Assembly: GCF_001611275.1 (NCBI RefSeq)
Contig: NZ_CP015080.1
Coordinates: 124,001 to 188,000 of the forward strand
Direction of reading: 5' to 3'
Source of the DNA: Desulfuromonas sp. DDH964
GTDB lineage: Bacteria > Desulfobacterota > Desulfuromonadia > Desulfuromonadales > DDH964
DNA: 64,000 bases
The notes beneath the pieces were generated by a model, which ran no database searches, was not told the origin of the DNA, and was given only the letters and a program-made list of their open reading frames with translations. A program made the translations under genes and the position numbers. Every line of letters begins with the position of its first letter. Within the stretch, counting starts at the first letter, position 1. Positions 42,530 to 50,905 of this stretch are shown here, one piece after another.

Positions 42530-44353
42530 ATGGCACAAACGAGTTCCGAACTGCGGGTGCAATTGCGGACGCACCAGTCCGAGATTCTTGTCGGTTGCGA
42601 TGAGTGCGGCATCTGCGTCGCCCAGTGCCCCTATCTGCAGCGCAGCGGCAACCCGCTGCAAATCGCCGCCGCCCTCGATGGCGCCACCCCGGCCAGTCTG
42701 ACCAGCGCGTTCGATTGCACCCTGTGCGGCCTGTGTAACGCGGTCTGCCCCCAGCAGCTGCCGCTTGACGATTTTTTCCTCGAAATGCGCCGGGAGGCGG
42801 TCGATCGCCATCACGGCGCATTCGCCGCCCACGCGCCGTTGAAAAATTACGAAAAGCTCGGCACCTCAAAACGCTTCACTCTCTACCGGCTTCCGCACGA
42901 TTGCACGACGATTTTTTTTCCTGGTTGTTCCCTCTCCGGCACCCGTCCCGGCGGGGTCAACCAGGTCTTCAGCCAGCTGCAGCAAGGCGACCCGCAGGTC
43001 GGCATCGTCTTCGATTGCTGTCTGAAGCCCTCGCACAGTCTCGGCCGCGAAGCCTATGTCGACAGCATGTTCAGCGAGATGCGCGACTGGCTGGTGACGC
43101 AGGGGGTCAAGGAAGTGCTGGTCGCCTGCCCCAACTGTCAGGTCATGTTCGAACGTTTCGGTGCCGGGCTGCAGGTACGTACGGTGTGGGAAGCGCTGGC
43201 CGATTCCGGGCTGCAACCACAAAAGGCCAGCGGCACGGTGACGGTGCACGACCCCTGCGTCATCCGCAATTCGACCCCGACCCATGCGGCGGTGCGCACC
43301 CTGCTGCAGCGTCAGGGGTTGACGGTGGAAGAGATGCCCAATTCGGGCCCGAACACGGTCTGCTGCGGCAAGGGAGGGGGGGTCGACCTGCTCCAGCCCG
43401 AACTGGCGGCAGAATGGCAAGACCTGCGCCGGCGCGAAGCCGCGGGCCGTCGCACCATCAGCTACTGTGCCGGTTGTGTACAGGCACTCGGCACCCAGAC
43501 CCCCACCAGCCATCTGGTCGACATCCTGTTTGCTCCGCAGGCGACTTTGGCCGATCGTAAAAGAGGCGCCAAAGCGCCCTGGACTTATCTGAATCGACTG
43601 CGCCTGAAAAGCGCCTACAACCGTAAAGAGGGATTTGCCGTGAGCCGTGAGAGAAACATTCTTCCTGAAAATTCGTCATCCAGAAAATCGGCGTTGAAAC
43701 CTTTGATCCTGCTAACGTTGCTGGCAGCCGTCATCGCCACGATTCAGTTCTCCGGAGCAGACCAGTATCTGCAGCAGGAGAAACTCCAGGCCCTGATTGC
43801 CGACTATGGCGTGCTCGCCCCATTGATCTACATGCTGATTTATGCCCTGGCGCCGGTCCTCTTTTTGCCTGGTTTGCCGATTACTCTCGTTGGTGGCCTG
43901 CTTTTCGGCCCGGTCTGGGGAGTGGTCTATACCATTATCGGCGCCACCACCGGCTCGGCGCTGGCCTTTCTGGTCGCCCGCTATCTGGCCCGCGACTGGG
44001 TGGCCGCCAAACTGACCGGACCGACCTGGAGCAAGCTTGATGCCGAGGTCGGCCAGCATGGCTGGAAGGTGGTAGCCTTTACCCGGCTGATTCCGGCCTT
44101 CCCGTTCAACCTGCTGAACTACGCCTTCGGCCTGACCAGGGTCGGGTTTGTGCCGTATGTGGTCGCGACCTTTGTCTGCATGCTGCCGGCCTGTATCGCC
44201 TTCATCGTCTTTTCCAGTTCGCTGTTCGATTTGCTGCGCGGCAGCATTTCGCCCCGGGTTCTGCTGGGGATCGGGCTGGTAGGGCTGGTGTCGCTGCTCC
44301 CCGTTCTCAAGGGGAAACTGGGGGGGCAGGCGATCGATGCCAAGGAGCATTGA
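42530..44353 (+). CDS. Fusion of a CCG-domain Fe-S oxidoreductase and a TVP38/TMEM64 membrane domain
   Basis: A 607-residue chain. Residues 1-75 carry two ferredoxin-like motifs (CDECGICVAQCP and CTLCGLCNAVCP), followed by two CCG-type regions (CCLKPSH ... CPNC, then VCCGKGGGVD ... CAGC) as in GlpC/HdrB-like proteins. From about residue 385 comes a TVP38/TMEM64 domain with six membrane spans and the FTRLIPAFPFNLLNYAFG signature. The two parts are usually separate genes. ATG 42530 is used; a GTG five codons earlier has no ribosome-binding site. A membrane-bound electron-transfer role is likely but undefined. Confidence 0.82.
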   Translation: MAQTSSELRVQLRTHQSEILVGCDECGICVAQCPYLQRSGNPLQIAAALDGATPASLTSAFDCTLCGLCNAVCPQQLPLDDFFLEMRREAVDRHHGAFAAHAPLKNYEKLGTSKRFTLYRLPHDCTTIFFPGCSLSGTRPGGVNQVFSQLQQGDPQVGIVFDCCLKPSHSLGREAYVDSMFSEMRDWLVTQGVKEVLVACPNCQVMFERFGAGLQVRTVWEALADSGLQPQKASGTVTVHDPCVIRNSTPTHAAVRTLLQRQGLTVEEMPNSGPNTVCCGKGGGVDLLQPELAAEWQDLRRREAAGRRTISYCAGCVQALGTQTPTSHLVDILFAPQATLADRKRGAKAPWTYLNRLRLKSAYNRKEGFAVSRERNILPENSSSRKSALKPLILLTLLAAVIATIQFSGADQYLQQEKLQALIADYGVLAPLIYMLIYALAPVLFLPGLPITLVGGLLFGPVWGVVYTIIGATTGSALAFLVARYLARDWVAAKLTGPTWSKLDAEVGQHGWKVVAFTRLIPAFPFNLLNYAFGLTRVGFVPYVVATFVCMLPACIAFIVFSSSLFDLLRGSISPRVLLGIGLVGLVSLLPVLKGKLGGQAIDAKEH

Positions 44354-44370
44354 GGGGGGCAAGGGGCGAG

Positions 44371-45828
44371 ATGTTCCATCGTGAGGATCCTATTCCTTCT
44401 GCTTTGATCGGTGGCGCAGCGCATCTGCCCATCCTGCCGGTGGTTATGGCGGGGGGCAGCGGCACCCGGCTCTGGCCCCTCTCGCGGGCTGGATATCCCA
44501 AGTATCTGCTCTCTTTCGACGGCGCCCGATCGTTGTTGCTCGATACGCTGTCGCGGACGCGCGCGTTGGCGCAGTGCGGCGATCCGGTCATTGTCTGCCA
44601 TGCGGATCACCAGCTTGCTGTGGCCGATCAGTTACGAATCCACGGTTTTCAGGTGGGAACGATCCTGCTGGAACAGACCGGTCGCAATACGGCGGCGGCA
44701 TTGACCGTGGCGGCCCTGCACGCGCAATCTGCCGATGATCCTCTGTTGCTGGTCCTGCCCGCAGATCACCAGATCACCGATGAGGCGGCTTTCGCGAGCG
44801 GGGTCGAGATGGGCATCGCTGCGGCAACCGCGGGTGATATCATTCTGTTCGGCGTCGTTCCGACGACGGCCGACTCCAACTTCGGCTATATTCGTGCGGC
44901 CGCTGCGCCCCCTCCCGCGGCCGTCTGTTCCTTTGTTGAGAAACCGGATCGGGAGAGTGCCCGTAAAATGCTTTTAACCGGGGACTGCTTCTGGAACAGC
45001 GGGATGCTGCTGGTGCGTGCTTCCACCTGGCTTGCCGAGGTGGCGGAGCATGCACCCGAGGTGCTGGTGGCCTGCCGATCGGCCTGGCGTGACGCGGTGG
45101 CTTCGACGGACGGATCGGTCCGGCTGGGCGCCGCCGGCTACTCTGCCTGCCCCGACCTTTCGCTCGACCGGGCGGTCCTGGAACGAACCCGGCGCGCCCG
45201 GGTTGTTCCGCTGGCTGCCGGCTGGTTCGACCTCGGTACCTGGCCCTCAGTCTGGGAGGTGGCCGGCAAGGACGGCGCTGGGAATGTCTGCCGGGGTGAC
45301 GTGATGGCGGAAGAGAGCACCGGCTGTTATCTCTCCTCGGACAGGCAACTGCTGGTTGCCGTCGGCTTGCAGGACTGCATTGTGGTGGAAAGCGGGGATG
45401 CAGTACTGGTCGCCTCCAGAGAGAGCGCCCACAGGGTTGCCCAGGTTGTTGCCCGCCTCGCGGAGCAGAAGCGGCCGGAAACGATATGGCCGCGGCGCTG
45501 CCAGCGCCCGTGGGGACACTACGAAATCCTCGCCGTGGGCCAAGGATTCAAACTGAAGCTTCTTACCGTCGATCCCGGGGCGGCGCTCTCCCGACAGCTC
45601 CACCAGCATCGTGCCGAAGATTGGGTGGTAGTGAGCGGGGTGGGGCAGGTGGAAAGAGGTGACGAAGTTCTGCTAATCAGCGAAAACGACTCGGCCAGGA
45701 TCCCGGCGGGGGTGGTGCACCGCCTGATGAACCCCGGTGCGGTGCCGTTGCAGGTAATTGAGGTGCAGTCGGGAGGTTACCTCGAAGAGGACGATATTAC
45801 GCGGATTGAGGATGAATATGGACGCTAG
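44371..45828 (+). CDS. Mannose-1-phosphate guanylyltransferase, type II (ManC-like)
   Basis: A 485-residue protein. The nucleotidyltransferase part has MAGGSGTRLWPLSRAGYPK, FVEKPD and FWNSGML, and the C-terminal cupin part (from about residue 365) has RPWGHYEIL, QLHQHRAEDWVVV and HRLMNPG of the mannose-6-phosphate isomerase domain. It makes GDP-mannose for surface polysaccharide. ATG 44371 is preceded by AAGGGGCGAG. It overlaps the following glycosyltransferase gene by 17 bases. Confidence 0.88.
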   Translation: MFHREDPIPSALIGGAAHLPILPVVMAGGSGTRLWPLSRAGYPKYLLSFDGARSLLLDTLSRTRALAQCGDPVIVCHADHQLAVADQLRIHGFQVGTILLEQTGRNTAAALTVAALHAQSADDPLLLVLPADHQITDEAAFASGVEMGIAAATAGDIILFGVVPTTADSNFGYIRAAAAPPPAAVCSFVEKPDRESARKMLLTGDCFWNSGMLLVRASTWLAEVAEHAPEVLVACRSAWRDAVASTDGSVRLGAAGYSACPDLSLDRAVLERTRRARVVPLAAGWFDLGTWPSVWEVAGKDGAGNVCRGDVMAEESTGCYLSSDRQLLVAVGLQDCIVVESGDAVLVASRESAHRVAQVVARLAEQKRPETIWPRRCQRPWGHYEILAVGQGFKLKLLTVDPGAALSRQLHQHRAEDWVVVSGVGQVERGDEVLLISENDSARIPAGVVHRLMNPGAVPLQVIEVQSGGYLEEDDITRIEDEYGR

Positions 45829-46567
45829 CTACAGACCGTCGGCGATCGCCCTGATCATCCCGGCCCGCAATGAGGAACTGGCGCTGCCGCAGGTGCTGGC
45901 GCGGGTGCCTGCCGAGGTGACGCGGGTGCTGGTGGTGGACAACGGATCGACCGATGCCACCGGCGAGGTGGCCCGCGTCGCCGGGGCCGAGGTTGTTTAC
46001 GCGGCGCGCCCCGGTTATGGCGCCGCCTGCCTGGCCGGACTGGCGGTTCTGCGCGAAAATCCGCCGGAGCTTGTCGCCTTTGCCGATGCCGACGGCAGCG
46101 ATGGCGTGGAAAATCTGCCACAGCTGCTCTCCCTGATAACCGCCGGCCGTTGTGATCTGGCCCTGGCGCGGCGCATCCCCGAGGGGCGCGGCGCCTTAAG
46201 CGCACAGCAGCGCTTCGGCAACTGGCTGGCCACGCGGCTGATCCGACTTGGTTGGGGGCACCGTTATGAGGATCTGGGCCCGCTGCGCGCGATCCGCTGG
46301 ACCGCTTTGGAACGTCTCGACATGCAGGATCGCAGCTTCGGGTGGACGGTCGAAATGCAGATTCGCGCCCTCAAGGCGGGGCTGCGGGTGCTGGAGTTGC
46401 CGCTTCCCTATCGGGCGCGGATGGCCGGAGATTCGAAGATCAGCCGCACGGTCAGCGGCGTAATCAGGGCGGGGGTCAGGATTCTGTGGGTGATCGGTCG
46501 TGAACGCTTGACGGCGACCAGCGCGACGCCAGTCGCGTTGCAAGGCGCGTACAAAGCGGAGCGCTGA
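45812..46567 (+). CDS. Family 2 glycosyltransferase (dolichol-phosphate-mannose-synthase-like)
   Basis: A 251-residue GT-A glycosyltransferase. IALIIPARNEELALPQVL opens the fold, VVDNGSTDATGEVA follows and the metal-binding DADGSDG lies near residue 90. The RYEDLGPLRAIRWTALERLDM stretch fits polyprenyl-phosphate mannosyl/glucosyl transferases. It probably uses the GDP-mannose made by the preceding gene. No membrane anchor is seen. Its 3' end overlaps the GT87-like gene on the other strand by 92 bases. Confidence 0.82.
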   Translation: MNMDASYRPSAIALIIPARNEELALPQVLARVPAEVTRVLVVDNGSTDATGEVARVAGAEVVYAARPGYGAACLAGLAVLRENPPELVAFADADGSDGVENLPQLLSLITAGRCDLALARRIPEGRGALSAQQRFGNWLATRLIRLGWGHRYEDLGPLRAIRWTALERLDMQDRSFGWTVEMQIRALKAGLRVLELPLPYRARMAGDSKISRTVSGVIRAGVRILWVIGRERLTATSATPVALQGAYKAER

Positions 46568-47846
46568 CAATCGCCGCCGCGACCCAGGACTGTTCCTGCC
46601 ACTGGCCAAGGATGGCATAGGGGGTCAGCACCTGATAGCCGAGCAGCACCGACCAGCCGAGCGCCAGCCCGGCCGGGCCGCCGGCCAGCGGCAGCAGTGC
46701 CACCAGGTAGAGGGCGTACCAGGGGTGCAGGGTTGTGGTCAGCAGCAGGAAAAGCAGGGTGACCGCATAGCTGGTTTGAATAACTGCCGTTGTCGTCGCC
46801 TGCCGCGCGGCGCGCAGATAGAGCCCCGCTGCTGCCAGACCAAAGGTTGTCGCCAGCAGCAGGCGCGCCGTGCCTCCCGAGGTCAGATCGCGCAGGGCGC
46901 GATAGGCCAGTCCGGCAAACTCCCAGTTGCGCAGATAGAGATCGAGGGTGTCGAGCCCGTTCTGCAGTTCCGGCCAGAAGGGGAGGCTGAGGAGCAGGGC
47001 CACGAGAAGAAAGCCGCCCAGAAAGCAGCGCCGCACACCCCGGCACAAAAGGAGAAGCGCCGGCAAAAAAACCAGCGGGAAGAGTTTAACCAGCACCGCC
47101 GCCGCGAAGAGTCCCCCGGCGATGGTGGTGGCGACCGCCGCGCGCGGCGAACGGGGAATCTCCTTCAGCAGCACCAGCAGGGCGGCCAGCAGAAACAGCA
47201 TGGCTGCCCCGTCGATATGCCCCGAAGCCGCGATTTCGAGGACCGGCAGCGGATTCCAGGCGTAGAGGATGAGCCACCAGGGGGGACGGCGTAAAACGGT
47301 CAACAGGCCCAGCAGCACCAGACACAGAACGAGATCGAGCAGCACCAGAAAGAGCTTGAACCTGGTAACGCCGTCGCCGAAGAGGGTGCCGGCGGCAAAC
47401 AACAGTTGCGCCGCCGGCGGATAGATGGTGACCAGGTCGGGATGATTGATCAACCCGCGCAGCGCCTCCCGGTCGGCGGATGCCGGGGCAACGGCGGGGG
47501 CGGCGGCGTAGGGATTGACCCCCTGGCGCAGCTGGTGGCCATCCCACAGATACCGGTAGAGATCATCGGAGAGCTGCGGCGGCGCGACGACAAAAACGAG
47601 GCGCAACAGCAGGGCCACCGCCAGAATCAACAGCGTCGGGCAGCGGATCAGGCCGCGCGCGCAGACAAAAACCAGCAGCCCCAGCATCATCACAGCGAGG
47701 GCGCAAACCCCGATCAGTTCAGGCACGACCAGGCGCAGGTCGGCTTGCCGGGCCAACCATAAAAAGGAGCCAAGGATGACCAGGAGCAGCGGAGTCAAAC
47801 GGGTTAAATTTTTCCAGCGATTATGGCTGGCGGGAGGACTGTTCAT
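46476..47846 (-). CDS. Polytopic GT-C glycosyltransferase (GT87/mannosyltransferase-like)
   Basis: A 456-residue membrane protein with about eleven hydrophobic spans. A QLSDDLYRYLWDG loop with acidic residues after the second or third span, GVNPYAAAP, and a YPPAAQLLFA segment are typical of GT-C transferases that use polyprenyl-phosphate sugars. It fits with the GT2 protein encoded tail-to-tail beside it, which would make the lipid-linked donor. Unusually it overlaps coding sequence at both ends: 92 bp convergent with the GT2 gene and 71 bp divergent with the rhodanese gene. Confidence 0.8.
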   Translation of the reverse strand: MNSPPASHNRWKNLTRLTPLLLVILGSFLWLARQADLRLVVPELIGVCALAVMMLGLLVFVCARGLIRCPTLLILAVALLLRLVFVVAPPQLSDDLYRYLWDGHQLRQGVNPYAAAPAVAPASADREALRGLINHPDLVTIYPPAAQLLFAAGTLFGDGVTRFKLFLVLLDLVLCLVLLGLLTVLRRPPWWLILYAWNPLPVLEIAASGHIDGAAMLFLLAALLVLLKEIPRSPRAAVATTIAGGLFAAAVLVKLFPLVFLPALLLLCRGVRRCFLGGFLLVALLLSLPFWPELQNGLDTLDLYLRNWEFAGLAYRALRDLTSGGTARLLLATTFGLAAAGLYLRAARQATTTAVIQTSYAVTLLFLLLTTTLHPWYALYLVALLPLAGGPAGLALGWSVLLGYQVLTPYAILGQWQEQSWVAAAIVSAPLCTRLATRLASRWSPSSVHDRSPTES

Positions 47847-48669
47847 GGCAGCTTTTCTGTCACCCGTCTACGCGGTGGAAGCCGGAACCAACCATCAAGT
47901 CGATCTTGGCCTGATCACGGTGGCGACCCTGCAGCAGCAGAGCGAGGCATGGGTGCTCCTCGATGCGCGCCCCAAGGCAGAGTGGGCGGCCGGGCATCTG
48001 CCCGGAGCGCATTCATTTTCGTGGGAAGATTACACCAGAACCGACGCGCAAGGAATCCCCTACCGCCCCTGGCCGGCGCAGGAACTGGCTGCCGCCCTGG
48101 GTCAACTCGGCATCAGCGAACAAACACCGCTGGTGGTCTATGGCGATGCCGACACCAGCTGGGGCGGTGAAGGCTGGACCGTCTGGCTGCTCGCCTGGCT
48201 GGGACATCGGGGACCGATCCGCCTGCTGGACGGTGGCGTGCAGGCCTGGCGGCAGGCGCAACTCCCCCTGACCGGCGAAACCTCGGCAGTGAAAGAGAGT
48301 GCCGCCTATCAGGTTGCGCCGCGCGCGGAACTGTATATCTCTACAGAGGAGATCGTGCAGGCCCCGCAGGCGCAGACGCTGGTCGATGTCCGCTCCTTGC
48401 TCGAATGGGTCAAGGGGCGGGTTCCGGGTGCGGTGCGCATCCCCTGGGAGGATTTTTACCAGGGTGAAAATCGTGCCCCTCTGACACCGGATGCGCTGCA
48501 AAAACTCCTCGCCAGGAATGAGATCGATCCGTCGAAGCCGGTCGTTTTTTACTGTGCCGGTGGCATCCGTTCGGCCTACGCCTGGCTGGTCTACCAGCTT
48601 GCGGGCCTGCCGAACGGGCGTAATTACGAGGGGAGCATGGAAGCCTGGAACCGCCGGTCGCAACCTTGA
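47776..48669 (+). CDS. Exported two-domain thiosulfate sulfurtransferase (rhodanese)
   Basis: A 297-residue protein with a signal peptide (KFFQRLWLAGGLFMAAFLSPVYA, cleaved at about residue 33). Domain 1 is inactive (LVVYGDADTSWGG); domain 2 has the catalytic loop FYCAGGIRSAY with C260. It matches half of the four-domain lipoprotein at 39.7 kb in layout. AAAAAGGAGCC precedes the ATG. The gene starts inside the 5' end of the divergent GT87-like gene. Confidence 0.88.
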   Translation: MTRSSGVKRVKFFQRLWLAGGLFMAAFLSPVYAVEAGTNHQVDLGLITVATLQQQSEAWVLLDARPKAEWAAGHLPGAHSFSWEDYTRTDAQGIPYRPWPAQELAAALGQLGISEQTPLVVYGDADTSWGGEGWTVWLLAWLGHRGPIRLLDGGVQAWRQAQLPLTGETSAVKESAAYQVAPRAELYISTEEIVQAPQAQTLVDVRSLLEWVKGRVPGAVRIPWEDFYQGENRAPLTPDALQKLLARNEIDPSKPVVFYCAGGIRSAYAWLVYQLAGLPNGRNYEGSMEAWNRRSQP

Positions 48670-49112
48670 CCGCGCGCCGTTTCATCGGCGCGCTGCTCCT
48701 GGCCCTGCTGTTGATTTCGGGAAGCAGGGGAGCGGCGATGGCCGAACAGGTGCTCTGGCTGCAAGCCAAGGATCCACGCAACTGGCAGGTGGTTGCGGGG
48801 GGCGCCGCGGGGGAGTTGCGCTATGATCCGGCCCAGGGAGTATTCCGCTTCAGTGCGCACGGACTTGCACCGCAGAGCGATTACGCCCTGGTGCGGCATA
48901 ACGACAAGCCGCGCGACGGACAGGTGCTGGCGGTTGGTCGCAGCGATCTTGACGGTCAGCTGCAATTACAGGGAAACTGGCAGTTGTGGAGCCAGAAATT
49001 CTGGCTGCTGCCGGTCGCCGATCTCACGCTTGAAGGGAGCCGGGCCGAGCTCAAAGCCTGGCATCCGCGCCACTATCTGTTTGAGAACCGCCGGCTTGGT
49101 GAAGATGGCTGA
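48666..49112 (+). CDS. Exported protein of unknown function
   Basis: A 148-residue protein read from a TTG at 48666 that overlaps the rhodanese stop (TTGA). This start gives a good signal peptide (RRFIGALLLALLLISGSRGAAMA), while the later ATG at 48735 would remove it. The mature part is a small mixed domain with VLWLQAKDPRNWQVV and WLLPVADLTLEG; I do not recognise it. Cotranslation with the rhodanese suggests a shared periplasmic role. Confidence 0.65.
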   Translation: MTARRFIGALLLALLLISGSRGAAMAEQVLWLQAKDPRNWQVVAGGAAGELRYDPAQGVFRFSAHGLAPQSDYALVRHNDKPRDGQVLAVGRSDLDGQLQLQGNWQLWSQKFWLLPVADLTLEGSRAELKAWHPRHYLFENRRLGEDG

Positions 49113-49156
49113 AGCCGCACCACGGCCCCCAAAGAAGGAAAGGTTTTCTGGTTCCC

Positions 49157-50653
49157 GTGACCCTGACTGATCTCTTTGCCCGGCTCTGTGCCGGGCTCTA
49201 TTTCACCTCGCTGGCCGGACTGGCCTGTTATGGCCTGCACCGGCTCTGGCTGCTGGCCTGCTGGATGAACGAGCGGCACCGGCCCGATCCCTTGCCCCCT
49301 TCCGCCGCTGCGGGGGAAGAGTTGCCGATCGTGACCGTGCAGCTGCCACTCTATAATGAGCAATTCGTCGCAGTGCGCCTGCTCGATGCGGCTGCCGCCC
49401 TCGACTGGTCCGCAGAACGCCTCGAAATTCAGGTACTGGACGATTCGAACGACGCAACCTGTGCGCTGGTCGATGCGCGCAGCGCCTACTGGCGGCAGCG
49501 CGGCATCGACATGCAGGTGATCCGCCGCACAGAGCGCAGTGGCTACAAGGCGGGTGCGCTGGCGACGGGGCTGAAGAGTGCCCGGGGATCGCTGGTGGCG
49601 ATTTTCGACGCCGACTTTATCCCGTCGCCCGATTTTCTGCGCCGCACGGTGGCGCAGTTTCGTGACCCGCGGATCGGCATGGTGCAGACCCGCTGGAGTT
49701 TCTGCAACAGTGAACACTCCTGGCTGACCCGGGTGCAGACGATCCTGCTCGAACCCCATTTCCGCATCGAACACCTGGTCCGCTTTCGCCGCGGCCTCTT
49801 TTTCAACTTCAACGGCACCGCCGGCATCTGGCGGCGTCAGGCGATCGAAGCAGCCGGCGGCTGGCAGGCCGATACCGTGACCGAAGACCTCGACCTGAGC
49901 TACCGCGCCCAATTGGCAGGCTGGCGTTTTATCTGCCTGGATGAGGTCGCCGTCCCGTCGGAGTTGCCGGTGACCCTGGCGGCCTTCCGCAGCCAGCAGC
50001 AGCGCTGGGCCAAGGGATCGTTGCAGACCGCGCGCAAACTGCTGCCGCGCATCTGGCGCGCGCCGCTGCCGCTCCAGATAAAGGTCGAGGCCGGCTTTCA
50101 TCTGCTGGCGAACTTCGGCTGGCTCCTCGCGACCCTGATCGTGCTGACCCTCTATCCGGTCATGACCTGGCGGGTCGGCATCGGTCCCTACCAGCTGCTG
50201 CGCCTCGATCTGCCGCTCTTTTTCGGCGCCAGCGCCGCCCTGACCTTTTTCTTTCTGCTCCACCTGCTGGTGCGGCGCAACTTTGCCAGCCTGCGCTATC
50301 TGCCGCTGCTCCCCGCACTCTGTATCGGCCTGGCTCCCAGCCTCCTCTTTGCCATCTTCCAGGGGTTGACCCGGCGCGGCGGGATCTTTGAGCGCACCCC
50401 TAAATTCGGCCTGACCGGTCGCGGTCGCCGCCGTGCGCTGTCGAACATCTATGCCCAGAAGGGCTGCGCCTATCTGCTGCTGAATCTGCTGCTCTTCACC
50501 TACAGCCTGCTCCCCCTCGCCTTCTCCTGGGATCGGCGCGTCTGGGCCGCCATTCCGCTGGCGGCGCTCTTTCCCGCCGGCTTTCTGCTGCTGATCTGGC
50601 GCGAAGGGAGTGATCGGCTGACACGCTACTTCTCTATGCGCAGCAGCCGTTAA
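49157..50653 (+). CDS. Processive family 2 glycosyltransferase (cellulose-synthase-like)
   Basis: A 498-residue membrane GT2 enzyme. One N-terminal span precedes VTVQLPLYNEQFVAVRLLDA, FDADFIPSPDF (DxD), VTEDLDLSYRAQLAGW (TED) and the acceptor motif QQQRWAKGS; four or five C-terminal spans follow. This D-DxD-D-QxxRW set marks processive beta-glycosyltransferases such as CslA glucomannan synthases. With the ManC-like gene nearby, a mannan-type polymer is plausible. The GTG start lies 44 bp after the exported protein gene. Confidence 0.87.
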   Translation: MTLTDLFARLCAGLYFTSLAGLACYGLHRLWLLACWMNERHRPDPLPPSAAAGEELPIVTVQLPLYNEQFVAVRLLDAAAALDWSAERLEIQVLDDSNDATCALVDARSAYWRQRGIDMQVIRRTERSGYKAGALATGLKSARGSLVAIFDADFIPSPDFLRRTVAQFRDPRIGMVQTRWSFCNSEHSWLTRVQTILLEPHFRIEHLVRFRRGLFFNFNGTAGIWRRQAIEAAGGWQADTVTEDLDLSYRAQLAGWRFICLDEVAVPSELPVTLAAFRSQQQRWAKGSLQTARKLLPRIWRAPLPLQIKVEAGFHLLANFGWLLATLIVLTLYPVMTWRVGIGPYQLLRLDLPLFFGASAALTFFFLLHLLVRRNFASLRYLPLLPALCIGLAPSLLFAIFQGLTRRGGIFERTPKFGLTGRGRRRALSNIYAQKGCAYLLLNLLLFTYSLLPLAFSWDRRVWAAIPLAALFPAGFLLLIWREGSDRLTRYFSMRSSR

Positions 50654-50694
50654 GCACCGGACCGGGAGAAAACGGAGCGCCCCTGAGTAAAAGA

Positions 50695-50754
50695 CGATAA
50701 AAACGATAGGCAAATAAGTTTTTTCTTGACAGGCGTCCGCCGGCGCTTTTATAG
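50695..50754 (+). promoter_or_regulatory. Activator-type sulfur box and promoter of the corrinoid operon
   Basis: Box CGATAAAAACGATAG (50695-50709), a 16-bp gap, TTGACA at 50726, a 17-bp spacer and TTATAG at 50749. The geometry is identical to that at 36.4 kb. Confidence 0.75.
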
Positions 50755-50783
50755 TTTTGCCCAGGCGACATTGACAACCAACC

Positions 50784-50807
50784 GGCTGACCGGACCAACC
50801 GGAGGCC
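50784..50807 (+). promoter_or_regulatory. Sulfur leader hairpin element ahead of the corrinoid operon
   Basis: GGC-TGA-CCGG-ACCAA-CCGG-AG-GCC. In this copy the outer GGC/GCC pairs are complete. It continues into the terminator arm. Confidence 0.68.
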
Positions 50808-50861
50808 AGAATGCTTCTCCCCCCTCTCTTCCGGGGTGACGGTGTTCTGGCCTCTTTTTTT
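50802..50861 (+). terminator. Leader terminator ahead of the corrinoid operon
   Basis: GAGGCCAGAA pairs perfectly with TTCTGGCCTC, followed by seven T. The 5' arm shares AGGCC with the leader element, so the two foldings exclude each other in part. It ends 44 bases before the first gene. Confidence 0.88.
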
Positions 50862-50905
50862 CTGCCTGACGTGTACGCCACGCTTAAGGCCAAAGGAGAT
50901 CGACC

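Noticed and set aside
50784..50807. Leader element as a kink-turn or CsrA site
   Set aside because: The internal loop UGA/AG does not give tandem G-A pairs in the k-turn order, and the GGA triplets are in the stem and not in the loop as CsrA prefers.
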